Origin: Desulfosediminicola flagellatus
Lineage (GTDB): Bacteria; Desulfobacterota; Desulfobulbia; Desulfobulbales; Desulfocapsaceae
Assembly: GCF_005116655.2 (NCBI RefSeq)
Contig: NZ_CP050698.1
Span: forward strand, 2,448,501-2,512,500
DNA: 64,000 nt
Direction of reading: 5' to 3'
Positions 26,312 to 35,252 of this stretch are shown here, one piece after another. Position numbers and translations under genes: made by a program. The notes beneath the pieces are model-generated. The model ran no database searches. It saw only the letters and a program-made list of their open reading frames with translations, and had not been told where the DNA came from. The stretch's first letter is position 1. Every line of letters begins with the position of its first letter.

Positions 26312-27454
26312 ATGACAGAAAAAGTGATTTTTGTGGACGATGAGGACCACATATTGCAATCAATGAAACGTCAGCTTCGCAAAAGATTTGAGGTGTTTAC
26401 AGCCTTAGGTGGACGGGAAGCTCTGGAAATAATGAAGGAGAATGGACCATTTGCAGTGATAGTTTCTGATATGAGAATGCCTGCAATGGATGGAATACAG
26501 CTTCTATCCGAGGTAAAGACTTTATACCCGGATACTGTCCGGATGATGCTAACAGGAAATGCGGATCAGGAGACAGCGATAGAAGCAGTGAATAAAGGTC
26601 AGATTTTCAGATTTCTCAATAAGCCCTGTCCTACTTCTACACTTGTCACTTCCATTGCTTTGGCGCAAAGGCAGTATAGACTAATTAACGCTGAAAGAGA
26701 GGTCCTGGATAAAACGCTAAAAGGCAGTATTAAAGTTCTTTCAGAATTATTGAGCCTTGCAAATCCCGTAGCTTTCAGTAGTGGATATCGCATAAAAGGG
26801 TTGGTGAGTGAACTCGCTAAAATATTAGAATTTCGGGAACCTTGGCAGTTAGAAATTGCCGCCCTTATGTCACAAATTGGCTGTATAACGTTGCCAGCTG
26901 AAATTTTGAACAAGCTGTATGTAGGGCAGCCTCTGGATGATGAAGAAAAGGAGATGTACAGAAGTCACCCCAAGATTGGGGCAGACTTATTGCGCCATAT
27001 CCCGCGACTTAAGACAGTCAGTGGCATAATTGCTTTGCAACTTATGACAATGGATGAACTGAATCAAAAGTGCGAAACTGACGAAGATATCACCGAAGAG
27101 ATGGCTATTGGTGCCCAGGTGTTGAAAATATCTATAGACTACGACATGTTAATTTACGGAGGAGCGACTCATAAGGAAGCTGTAAAGTCGTTGAAAGGTA
27201 GGAAAATCTATAACCCTGATATTCTTGAACACATGGCCGGAATTAAGCTGGTAAGTGAACAAAGGAAAATTGTCAGCGTGGACGTGAAAGACATCGCCAT
27301 AGGTATGGTTGCTGAGCAAAACATCATTGCTAAAAATGGAGCACTCATCACGCCTAAGGGGCAGGAGGTTACCTGGCCGGTATTACAGGGTTTGAAAAAC
27401 TTTGCTAAGCAGGTGGGTGTACAGGAGCCAATCAGGGTAAGGCTTTCAGCCTGA
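26312..27454 (+). CDS. Response regulator with degenerate HD-GYP-like output domain
   Basis: The 380-residue protein starts with a full receiver domain (about 1-115): acidic pair D9-D10, phosphoacceptor D53 in VIVSDMRMPAMDG, then the T and K of LTG and NKPC. The output part (about 140-260) follows the HD-GYP pattern, but where the metal-binding HD of HDIGK should stand it reads MSQIGCI, so the phosphodiesterase site is lost. A C-terminal segment resembles the domain that follows HD-GYP in related regulators. It is probably a non-catalytic signalling or c-di-GMP-sensing relative. It is followed 126 bp later by a second regulator with the same receiver type. The ATG at 26312 begins right at the receiver domain. 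Confidence 0.85.
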   Translation: MTEKVIFVDDEDHILQSMKRQLRKRFEVFTALGGREALEIMKENGPFAVIVSDMRMPAMDGIQLLSEVKTLYPDTVRMMLTGNADQETAIEAVNKGQIFRFLNKPCPTSTLVTSIALAQRQYRLINAEREVLDKTLKGSIKVLSELLSLANPVAFSSGYRIKGLVSELAKILEFREPWQLEIAALMSQIGCITLPAEILNKLYVGQPLDDEEKEMYRSHPKIGADLLRHIPRLKTVSGIIALQLMTMDELNQKCETDEDITEEMAIGAQVLKISIDYDMLIYGGATHKEAVKSLKGRKIYNPDILEHMAGIKLVSEQRKIVSVDVKDIAIGMVAEQNIIAKNGALITPKGQEVTWPVLQGLKNFAKQVGVQEPIRVRLSA

Positions 27455-27580
27455 TTACTATATGGCAGATAGATAATGTTTGGTGGGAAATGTTTGCTTC
27501 TTGAAAATAGTATATAGAAGGGTCGTGCTTCATCTGAATTACGTTGTAATCTTATTAAACCCAAACAATGCAATATTGAT

Positions 27581-28780
27581 ATGACAAAAAAACGAATTCT
27601 ATTTGTTGACGATGAACCCAATATCTTGGCAGGATTGCGGCGAATGTTGCGATCGATGCGAAAGCAGTGTGAAATGTCATTTGCTGAGAGTGGTAATGAA
27701 GCAATTGCGTTGTTTGAAGAGTCTTCATTTGATGTTGTAGTCTCAGATATGCGCATGCCTGGCATGGATGGAGCGCAGTTGCTCACTCAGATTCAGGAAA
27801 GATACCCCCGAACCATTCGTATAATGCTTACTGGGCAGGCAGATGATGAGGCTATTTTACGCACGGTAGGTGTTGTGCATCAGTTTCTTGGAAAACCATG
27901 TGATCCGGATAGATTGCGAGGCGTACTGACTAAGGCCCTTGCCTTACAGGATCTGCTTGATAATGAAGAGTTAAAGACCCTTGTATCACAAATAGGGTCG
28001 CTTCCAAGTATTCCGACCGTGTATTCGAAGCTTCAGAAAGCAATGCGTGACCCTGAAGTATCTATAGATAATGTGGCAGGAATTATTGAGCAGGATATTG
28101 CAATGAGTGCCAAGGTACTTCACATTGTGAATTCGGCATTCTTTGGGCTATACACAAAAATAGAATCACCGTCCAGAGCAGTGAAATTGCTTGGCCTGGA
28201 TACAGTAAAGGCTCTGGTGTTAGGGGTAGAAGTATTTACACTGACAACTATCCCGGAAGATCTGTTTTCAGGTGAACAACTCTGGCATCATTGCATGACC
28301 GTTGGAGCTATGGCTAAAACTATAGCATTAAACGAAACTGAAGATCAGGATATCATCAACAATGCATTTCTAGCAGGAATTCTTCACGACATCGGAAAGC
28401 TTGTTATTGTCTCAACGCTTCCCGATCAATATAGGGAAGTAAAAAGAATAGCTCAGTCCGAAAACATACCACTCAGAGATGCAGAATTCAGGGTTTTCAA
28501 GGGAACACATAGCGCCGTTGGTGCCTACCTGATAGGCCTATGGGGATTCACTAGTCCTGTAATGGAAGCAATAGGTTTTCACCATAGAATCGGAGAGTAT
28601 CCTGCCGAAGGATTCTCACCAGCCCATGCTGTTCATATTGCCAATGCTATCTATTATCTCAACAGGCCTGAAGAATGTCACGGTGAGACAATCGCTGTCG
28701 ATAGCTCGGTATTTGTGCATACTGGGAATCAGGATAAGACAGAAGAGTGGATGGCACTATGCTCTGAATATTTCGAATAG
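27581..28780 (+). CDS. Response regulator with HDOD output domain
   Basis: The 399-residue protein has a receiver domain (about 1-120, phosphoacceptor D56 in VVVSDMRMPGMDG, LTG and GKPC) followed by an HDOD domain (about 140-340). The HDOD part has LPSIPTVYSKL, ...DIAMSAKVLHIVNSAFFG and a genuine HDIGKLVI. HDOD regulators act in two-component signalling, often with c-di-GMP or motility pathways; their biochemical activity is mostly unknown. It pairs with the preceding gene, which suggests the two share an input kinase. No histidine kinase is in the window. Confidence 0.9.
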   Translation: MTKKRILFVDDEPNILAGLRRMLRSMRKQCEMSFAESGNEAIALFEESSFDVVVSDMRMPGMDGAQLLTQIQERYPRTIRIMLTGQADDEAILRTVGVVHQFLGKPCDPDRLRGVLTKALALQDLLDNEELKTLVSQIGSLPSIPTVYSKLQKAMRDPEVSIDNVAGIIEQDIAMSAKVLHIVNSAFFGLYTKIESPSRAVKLLGLDTVKALVLGVEVFTLTTIPEDLFSGEQLWHHCMTVGAMAKTIALNETEDQDIINNAFLAGILHDIGKLVIVSTLPDQYREVKRIAQSENIPLRDAEFRVFKGTHSAVGAYLIGLWGFTSPVMEAIGFHHRIGEYPAEGFSPAHAVHIANAIYYLNRPEECHGETIAVDSSVFVHTGNQDKTEEWMALCSEYFE

Positions 28781-28805
28781 CAGGCTTTACGTACATACAA
28801 AAAAG

Positions 28806-28841
28806 AAAAGGTGAATATCCTCTTGAGGATATTCACCTTTT
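28806..28841. terminator. Strong bidirectional terminator
   Basis: A perfect stem of up to 17 bp (28806-28822 with 28825-28841) begins with AAAA and ends with TTTT, so it works as a terminator on both strands. It separates the plus-strand HDOD regulator from the minus-strand tRNA-His gene. Confidence 0.93.
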
Positions 28842-28849
28842 AAATCAGA

Positions 28850-28927
28850 TGGGGTGGGCGATGGGACTCGAACCCACGGCCTCTTGGGCCACAACCAAGT
28901 GCTCTAACCAACTGAGCTACGCCCACC
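28850..28927 (-). tRNA. tRNA-His (GTG)
   Basis: The minus strand folds as a complete cloverleaf. The 7-bp acceptor stem is GTGGGCG/CGCCCAC. The D arm is GCTC...GAGC, the anticodon stem CTTGG/CCAAG with loop TTGTGGC (anticodon GTG), and the T arm GTGGG-TTCGAGT-CCCAT. The extra G at -1 opposite C73 is the identity mark of tRNA-His and is encoded here, as is the 3' CCA. It is isolated; it lies upstream of the minus-strand zinc-ribbon gene. Confidence 0.97.
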
Positions 28928-29021
28928 ATCTGGAGTGTGATCTGCAATGTGTTTCGCTTTATGTGTTGCGAAAGACGCGCTCTTTATACCCACTCAAAAT
29001 TTCTTTTGCAACATAATTTTA

Positions 29022-29672
29022 CTACACTTCTGCTTTACAGTGCATACATTTCGTAGCTTGAGCCTTAATAATCTCGCAACAATAAGGACATTCTTTCTTA
29101 AAACTTTTTTGTAAAAGTTGAGAAATAATTATATTCGTTTCCTGCTCAAAGGAAGAGTCCCTGAATGTATGGTTTCGAATCGGGTCTATACAGGCCAGAT
29201 CGCCAATTGGCAGCAGCATACTCATTGCACGTTTACGTACATCCCGATCAGCAGCTTCATCACAGAGCAAGTATAAAACCGGCTCAAGGTTTTTTTCTTC
29301 AACACAGGTATCCAGAGCCGTGATTGCCTCTTTCTCCTTAAGAAATCTTGCGTTCTGATTCCTTAGAACCTCAGGATCAATTATGCTTCCCTTAAACGCC
29401 ATCTCATTCCCAACCATCATCACATTGCTTTCAGTGCTGCCTGGGAGTTGCATATACCTGTATGATGACCGATGACCATACTGAACTTCAATCTGCTCCC
29501 AACCTCTGACAAATAGTGGACAATCATCATTGAGGCAGATGAAAAGCACATCTGATCCCCAGCCCAGGCCATCACCTACGTGAAACTGTGGTGCTTCGCA
29601 GCATGAGAGTTTCGTTTTGCAGTGCGGACAGGTGTGTTCCTCGTCTAAAAAACTGTAATCTCTTGATAACAT
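29022..29672 (-). CDS. Zinc-ribbon protein of unknown function
   Basis: A 216-residue soluble protein with two zinc-ribbon-like Cys sets: at the N-terminus CPHCKTKLSCC and CLNDDCP (about 15-52), and at the C-terminus CPYCCEIIKAQATKCMHC (about 196-213). Between them is a helical region (about 100-190) that looks like HEAT-type repeats. AGGAG stands eight bases before the ATG. I do not recognise the family. The ribbon-helical-ribbon plan suggests a nucleic-acid or protein-binding adaptor, but that is inference. Confidence 0.7.
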   Translation of the reverse strand: MLSRDYSFLDEEHTCPHCKTKLSCCEAPQFHVGDGLGWGSDVLFICLNDDCPLFVRGWEQIEVQYGHRSSYRYMQLPGSTESNVMMVGNEMAFKGSIIDPEVLRNQNARFLKEKEAITALDTCVEEKNLEPVLYLLCDEAADRDVRKRAMSMLLPIGDLACIDPIRNHTFRDSSFEQETNIIISQLLQKSFKKECPYCCEIIKAQATKCMHCKAEV

Positions 29673-29751
29673 AAGGTAATGCTCCTATAAAAATATAATA
29701 CCCTACACGGGGCTATGTTTCCCAGGGTAGGCTGATTTCGAAGTAATCTTT

Positions 29752-31452
29752 TTAGAGATCTAGTTTGAATCCACCATCGCTCAAGACCTCATCAATAGCT
29801 TTTGCCTGTTTCATTCTGCTTTGCAGAAATTGTGGAGACATGAACTTTTTATTTTCTTCCATGAGTTCGGCGATCTCGTGGATGCGTTCATCCTCTGCCA
29901 TTTCAATTATTTTGAGCAGATTTTCGGCAAAGCTTTTAACAATTTTTCTTCCGTCACCTTTAGTTGCCATAATCTCGGCATAGGTGCGAGGATTCTGGTT
30001 GTGCACTCTCGCCATAGAGAGAATGCCATAAATTGAGGTGAGCGTAGAGTGGCTTCCAATATCATCGCATTCTATTTCATGTTCTGCGAGAGTCTTGGCG
30101 AGGGCTACTGAAATAGTTGTGGGAAGTTTCTGACCAACACCCATCAGCAGGTCGTGTTTCCTCGGGCTATCATGATAAATATCAGCTCCATGCTTGTACA
30201 TGAACGCTTCAAACTCACTACAAAAACATCCGCTTCTTGCTGTTCTCACGATAATGGCATTTTTATCTTTCATAGTTACAGCCTGCGGGCCCCACAGGTT
30301 GTGAACAAACATGATTTCAACAGAAGGATCAGTGACGTCAAGCGCTGTCTGCAAGGTGTTTTCCGATTCGCCTGCAAGAATTATGAGTGCTTGCCCGGCT
30401 CGGAGCATACTGCCATATTGGGCTATTGTATCAGCTGTAACGGATATGGGGACACAAATCGCGACCACATCCACCTTATCTATCATCTCTTCTGGTCGTA
30501 ATTCGGTGGAACGGCCAGTGATCAGGGTTTCGTACCCTTCATTTTGCAAACGATCAGCAAACCAGACCGACATGTCTCCCGAGCCTATAAAACCAAAAGA
30601 TTTAATCTTTTTAACCCGCATATCCACTCGGGGATATGACCCGAGTATCTTAATGGAATCCTCTTCCTGAATGATGCTTCGCTCAAGGCGATGAACCGCA
30701 TCTTTTATTGAAGGGTCTGAAATGTGGCCTTCAAATTCCAGATAAATACGGAGTTTTTGGGTTTTGAGGTCATTCTCAGATTGCAAATCAATAATGTTGA
30801 TGCCGCGGCGGGTAAATTCCCCGAGTATGTCTGCAAGTATTCCTACCCGGTCCCGCAATGGTTTTGTGATCAGTGTTGTTGCATCGTAAGAAGTGAGAGG
30901 GGCAAGTGTATTTCCAATGACCGCAAATCGTGTGCGGTTGTGGGAAACGACTTCTCGTTCAATCAGATCAAATCCAAACGCTTTAACGAGTTCTTCAGAT
31001 TCAATGATGGCATAATTCGTTCTGTTATTCGTTGCAATATCGTTAAAAGCAGCACCAATATCCTGAACGGCCATCAACGTTGCATGTGGAAAATGATTTT
31101 CAATATACTCTTCACATTGTCTGAATACTGTGCCACGACCAACTAATACTTCTATTGGGGTATTTGCACTGTCAGATCCAGCAATACGGGCAAGAGACAG
31201 ATGTATCGGTAATACAACATTATCTACCCATAGCAGGTCTTCGAGCTGGGAGTCGAGTCTGAAATACTCTTTTACCTCTCCTTCGCGCGTGTTATAGACA
31301 GGGATGAGAGCAAAATCTGTTTCATTAGATGATAATGCAGTAATAGCATCAACAATTCTATTAAAAAGAATTACTTCAGCATTCGGGGCGTACTGGAGAG
31401 CCGCGTGATATCCATCAGAACCCTGAGGGCCAAGTGTTGCAATACGAACCAT
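29752..31452 (-). CDS. Fused prephenate dehydratase-like / ACT / prephenate dehydrogenase
   Basis: A 566-residue fusion from aromatic amino acid synthesis. Residues about 1-185 look like prephenate dehydratase: it starts with TLGPQGSDGYHAA and has the TRF motif (NRTRFAVIG). Residues about 200-275 form an ACT domain (GILADILGEFTRRGINI), the usual site of phenylalanine feedback. Residues about 285-540 are a TyrA-type dehydrogenase with a Rossmann motif (FGFIGSGDMS). The protein could thus serve both phenylalanine and tyrosine branches. Fusions of these domains are known in some archaea and delta-proteobacteria. Whether both active sites are intact cannot be judged by eye. No shikimate gene is adjacent. 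Confidence 0.85.
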   Translation of the reverse strand: MVRIATLGPQGSDGYHAALQYAPNAEVILFNRIVDAITALSSNETDFALIPVYNTREGEVKEYFRLDSQLEDLLWVDNVVLPIHLSLARIAGSDSANTPIEVLVGRGTVFRQCEEYIENHFPHATLMAVQDIGAAFNDIATNNRTNYAIIESEELVKAFGFDLIEREVVSHNRTRFAVIGNTLAPLTSYDATTLITKPLRDRVGILADILGEFTRRGINIIDLQSENDLKTQKLRIYLEFEGHISDPSIKDAVHRLERSIIQEEDSIKILGSYPRVDMRVKKIKSFGFIGSGDMSVWFADRLQNEGYETLITGRSTELRPEEMIDKVDVVAICVPISVTADTIAQYGSMLRAGQALIILAGESENTLQTALDVTDPSVEIMFVHNLWGPQAVTMKDKNAIIVRTARSGCFCSEFEAFMYKHGADIYHDSPRKHDLLMGVGQKLPTTISVALAKTLAEHEIECDDIGSHSTLTSIYGILSMARVHNQNPRTYAEIMATKGDGRKIVKSFAENLLKIIEMAEDERIHEIAELMEENKKFMSPQFLQSRMKQAKAIDEVLSDGGFKLDL

Positions 31453-31623
31453 TGTATCTTATGCGTAGGGGAATATAATTAGCGCCGGCTGTGTATAAGC
31501 TGTATCAGAATCGGTACAGTTATTCGGTGGACTGGCATTTTAAACAGCAACTGCTGACAATATCCACTCTACCTGCTTAACGCAAGCGAAAGTGGTTTTT
31601 TCTTGGATAACAATCATATTTTG

Positions 31624-34575
31624 ATGAATTCAAACACCAGTGTAGTTGAATATCTTGAGGCTCTTCGACAATCAAGAAAATTCGGGCCACAGGTTGTATG
31701 TCATAAAACGTTGGCTTCACAATCAAAGATACTGGCTAAGAAACTTCCGCAGCTCAACGATTTGCTGATCAAGCATTTAAAATCACAAGGTATACCTGCT
31801 CTATATACACATCAGGAAGAAGCCCTACAGCATATTTTCAATGGTGAGGACATAATTGCCGCCACTCCAACGGCATCAGGAAAAAGTATGATATATAATC
31901 TTCCTGTTGTGGATATGCTTCTTTCTGACAATCCAGGTTCAGCATTATATCTTTTCCCCCTGAAGGCTCTTGCCCAGGATCAACTCAGGGTTTTCGAGAC
32001 ATACACTCATCTGCTGCCAGATAAAAAGAAAACATATGCAGCTATTTTCGATGGCGATACATCTTCATATCGGCGACGAAGAATACGTGAGGAGAACGTC
32101 TCTGTTCTTTTTACTAACCCGGAAATGCTACATTTATCATTACTGCCGTATCACGGAAACTGGATCCATTTTTTCAAAAAGCTTCGGTATATCGTGGTGG
32201 ATGAGGTTCACACGTATCGCGGAGTGCTTGGTGGGCATATGGCGTGGTTGCTCAGGCGACTTCAGCGAATTGCTTCAATTTATGGAAGCACACCGCAATT
32301 TATTATGTTGTCGGCAACTATAGGAAATCCAACTGAACTTGGTGAAAAGCTCACCTCAAGAAAAATCACGATAATTTCTAAAAACGGAGCACCATCTGCC
32401 GAAAAACATGTCTTACTCTTAAACCCATGGGATAGTGCGGCCTATACTGCCAGCCAGTTGCTTGAAGCTGCAATTAAAAGAAAACTGCGCACAATCGTTT
32501 ATACCCAATCCCGTAAAATGACCGAGTTAATTAACATATGGACCAGTCCACGTCTTGGCGAATTAGGGGATAAGCTCAGCTCTTACCGGGCAGGATTTTT
32601 ACCCGAAGAGCGAAGAGAAATTGAACAGAAACTTTCAAGTGGCGAGTTGTACGGGGTAATCTCAACATCGGCACTGGAATTAGGGATAGATATTGGCAAT
32701 CTTGATTTGTGTATTTTGGTTGGATATCCGGGATCGATAATGGCTACCTGGCAACGGGGAGGGCGGGTAGGCAGAAGTGAAAGAGTGTCTGCTATTGTTC
32801 TGATCGCCCAGGAAGATGCTCTTGATCAGTATTTTATGCGAAACCCCGAAGATTTCTTCGGACGACAGGTAGAGTCTGCTACCCTCAACGAATACAATAC
32901 TTCAATAATGTCTCAACACCTGCATTGTTGTGCTGCTGAATCACCATTACTCGCCGGAGAAGTGTTACTCGAAAACGATGTGGTCCAGGAAATAGTTCAG
33001 AATCTAACCAGAGAATCGGTACTCCTTCAGGCGGCTGATGGGACAAAATGGTTTGCCAGCAGGAAATATCCTCAGCGTCATGTCAGTCTTAGGGGTGGTG
33101 GTAACCAGTTGTCTATTATTAATGGTGACAGCGGTGAGATAATCGGAGAGATCGACAGTAACCGGGCGATGAAAGAGTGTCATCCGGGAGCAATATACAT
33201 TCACAGGGCAAGGACCTGGATCGTGTTAAATCTTGATTTTGAAGGACGGGAGGTTGTTGTTTCTGAGAAGAAGCCATCATTTTTCACACGTCCAATGTCT
33301 AACAAAAACACAACTATTCTTGATACTGTTAAACGAACAATGAGTTTTCAGGCCAGAGTTTCTTTTGGAAATCTTAAAGTCACTGAACAGGTAACAGGAT
33401 TTCAGAAACGCAATAACTCTACTCAGAAATTGATAGCGACGATACCGCTTGATCTACCTGAGCAGACAATTGAAACTGAAGGAATCTGGCTGGATATTCC
33501 TGATTATATTAAACAGTCACTCGAACAGGATAAATATCATTTCATGGGTGCAATCCATGCACTTGAACATGCAATGATTGCTGTTTTTCCTTTATTGGTG
33601 CTCTGTGACAGAAATGATATTGGTGGTATCTCCTGTCCTCTGCATGAGCAGACAGAAGAAGCTACAGTTTTCATTTATGATGGTCATGCTGGCGGTGTTG
33701 GTCTTTCAGAAGAAGCTTTTGAGAAAATTGATGAATTACTTAAACAAACAGATCAAATAATACGATCATGCAGTTGCGAAACCGGCTGCCCTTCATGTGT
33801 TCATTCTCCCAAATGCGGTTCCGGCAATCGGCCGATTGATAAAGTAGCCTGCCTGCGTCTTCTTGAATTGCTGCTTCAGCCCGGAGCGGCAGTAGATAAT
33901 GCATTTAATGATGTAGATCTTCCCGGCCAGGAAAACGTAACTTTACATATCAGTAGTGTTGCTCTACCTACGGTGAAAGTAAAAACAGAATATCTAGGGT
34001 TGTCGGTCCTCCCTGAGAGATATGGTGTCTTTGATCTTGAAACCATTCGTTCCGCCGATGAGGTTGGTGGTTGGCATCATGCTGAGCGAATGGGAGTCTC
34101 ACTTGGGGTTATTTATGATTCACAACTTGACGGATGTATTACCTATCTGGAACACGAGGTTGATGACCTTATCAAACATCTGCAACAACTCGACCTTGTG
34201 ATAGGTTTTAATAATAAACGATTCGATAATCGTGTACTTTCAGGCTATAGCAGCATTGATCTCAATCAATTGCCGACACTTGACCTCTTAGAACAGGTGA
34301 CTAATCAGCTTGGATATCGACTGAGTCTTGACAGGATGGTTGAACACACGCTGGGGGTAAAAAAATCTGCAGATGGGCTTCAGGCACTGGCCTGGTACAA
34401 AGAGGGGCGAATCGATTTGATCCAGCAATATTGTAAAAAAGATGTAGAACTAACCAGAGACTTGATGAGGTTTATTCTGGAAAACCGGCATTGCCTGTTC
34501 AAGAACAAATCAGGGATGATAGTACGTTTACCTTTGTATCTGGACAAACCTATTCAGGCAGTTTTACAGGTGTAA
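31624..34575 (+). CDS. MrfA-like helicase fused to MrfB-like exonuclease domain
   Basis: A 983-residue superfamily 2 helicase with TPTASGKS (81-88, Walker A), DEVH (193-196, Walker B), SAT (motif III) and GGRVGRS (motif VI). It is followed by the DUF1998/MZB zinc domain with Cys residues in SCSCETGCPSC and PKCG (about 715-740). This is the MrfA (YprA)/Hrq1 plan, known for repair of mitomycin-type DNA damage. The last 190 residues form a DEDD exonuclease domain (FDLET; VIGFNNKRFDN; YCKKDVELT), as in MrfB (YprB), which is a separate protein in Bacillus. The fusion supports a joint unwinding-resection role. The ATG at 31624 is chosen; a TTG at 31603 is possible. The 3' end forms one arm of a perfect hairpin. 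Confidence 0.88.
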   Translation: MNSNTSVVEYLEALRQSRKFGPQVVCHKTLASQSKILAKKLPQLNDLLIKHLKSQGIPALYTHQEEALQHIFNGEDIIAATPTASGKSMIYNLPVVDMLLSDNPGSALYLFPLKALAQDQLRVFETYTHLLPDKKKTYAAIFDGDTSSYRRRRIREENVSVLFTNPEMLHLSLLPYHGNWIHFFKKLRYIVVDEVHTYRGVLGGHMAWLLRRLQRIASIYGSTPQFIMLSATIGNPTELGEKLTSRKITIISKNGAPSAEKHVLLLNPWDSAAYTASQLLEAAIKRKLRTIVYTQSRKMTELINIWTSPRLGELGDKLSSYRAGFLPEERREIEQKLSSGELYGVISTSALELGIDIGNLDLCILVGYPGSIMATWQRGGRVGRSERVSAIVLIAQEDALDQYFMRNPEDFFGRQVESATLNEYNTSIMSQHLHCCAAESPLLAGEVLLENDVVQEIVQNLTRESVLLQAADGTKWFASRKYPQRHVSLRGGGNQLSIINGDSGEIIGEIDSNRAMKECHPGAIYIHRARTWIVLNLDFEGREVVVSEKKPSFFTRPMSNKNTTILDTVKRTMSFQARVSFGNLKVTEQVTGFQKRNNSTQKLIATIPLDLPEQTIETEGIWLDIPDYIKQSLEQDKYHFMGAIHALEHAMIAVFPLLVLCDRNDIGGISCPLHEQTEEATVFIYDGHAGGVGLSEEAFEKIDELLKQTDQIIRSCSCETGCPSCVHSPKCGSGNRPIDKVACLRLLELLLQPGAAVDNAFNDVDLPGQENVTLHISSVALPTVKVKTEYLGLSVLPERYGVFDLETIRSADEVGGWHHAERMGVSLGVIYDSQLDGCITYLEHEVDDLIKHLQQLDLVIGFNNKRFDNRVLSGYSSIDLNQLPTLDLLEQVTNQLGYRLSLDRMVEHTLGVKKSADGLQALAWYKEGRIDLIQQYCKKDVELTRDLMRFILENRHCLFKNKSGMIVRLPLYLDKPIQAVLQV

Positions 34576-34598
34576 GTTGACCTGTAAAACTGCCTGAA
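34553..34598. terminator. Perfect 19-bp hairpin across the helicase stop codon
   Basis: Arms 34553-34571 and 34580-34598 are perfect inverted copies around an 8-nt loop GTAAGTTG, which contains the TAA stop codon of the helicase gene. It separates this gene from the convergent SH3-domain gene. It lacks a T-tract, so it may act as a transcript-end stabiliser or a Rho-type boundary. Confidence 0.6.
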
Positions 34599-34634
34599 TG
34601 TAATGCGGATGATCGAAGAAAGAGAGCGTGCAGA

Positions 34635-35102
34635 TTAAGGCCAGAGCAAAGGCTGGTAAATCCAACCCACTGTTCCGCTGCTATGCTTGAGCTGTATCCA
34701 TTTACCTTTTTGGTCAACCTTGGTCATTATTACTCCGCGCTCAACATCTGCAACAACAGGACTTTTTGTGCTTGGGCCAGAACGCATATTGACACTTTTT
34801 TTGGCATTTACAATAACCGTATCATTTTTGCCAATCAAAGAGGTGTGAATCCAACCTGTGTCGCCTTCAAAGTCTGAGATTTGTGCCCACTCGCCTTTTT
34901 TAGCAAGAACCTTGAGCGGATATCCTTTGAATAGTTCCATGTATACAGAACTATCAGTGCTGGGAGCTTTCCGCACATTCACATTGTCGCTGGAAACTGT
35001 GACATATTCTGCTGCGTACACGGGTGCCGAGATGAATAAACAAACAGCACTTGCAGCAATAAGCTTCCGCGCCCTAGAGTGTAAAAAGGTATAAACTGAC
35101 AT
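34635..35102 (-). CDS. Secreted protein with two bacterial SH3 domains
   Basis: The 155-residue protein has a signal peptide (1 to about 30, ending VYAAE) and two SH3_3-type repeats (about 33-88 and 95-150). Each carries the pattern VNVRKAPSTDSSV / VNMRSGPSTKSPV and ends with W-(I)-GWI, the typical 'ligand pocket and turn' marks. Such proteins are periplasmic, often peptidoglycan-binding or scaffolds for amidases. No enzymatic domain is attached. It is a single-gene unit; the next upstream gene on the same strand, ldcA, ends about 150 bp away. Confidence 0.88.
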   Translation of the reverse strand: MSVYTFLHSRARKLIAASAVCLFISAPVYAAEYVTVSSDNVNVRKAPSTDSSVYMELFKGYPLKVLAKKGEWAQISDFEGDTGWIHTSLIGKNDTVIVNAKKSVNMRSGPSTKSPVVADVERGVIMTKVDQKGKWIQLKHSSGTVGWIYQPLLWP

Positions 35103-35252
35103 GAGATTTCGCTTGTATTAGGAATGTTTTTTTCAGCTGATTGCTGTATCGAAAACCAGACTCTTCTATAGCATTATTGGAATTTGAAGTCAAACGTCAT
35201 ATGAAACAAATGATTTCTAATTCAATGAGTAGCAATTCTTAACAACTTGTAA

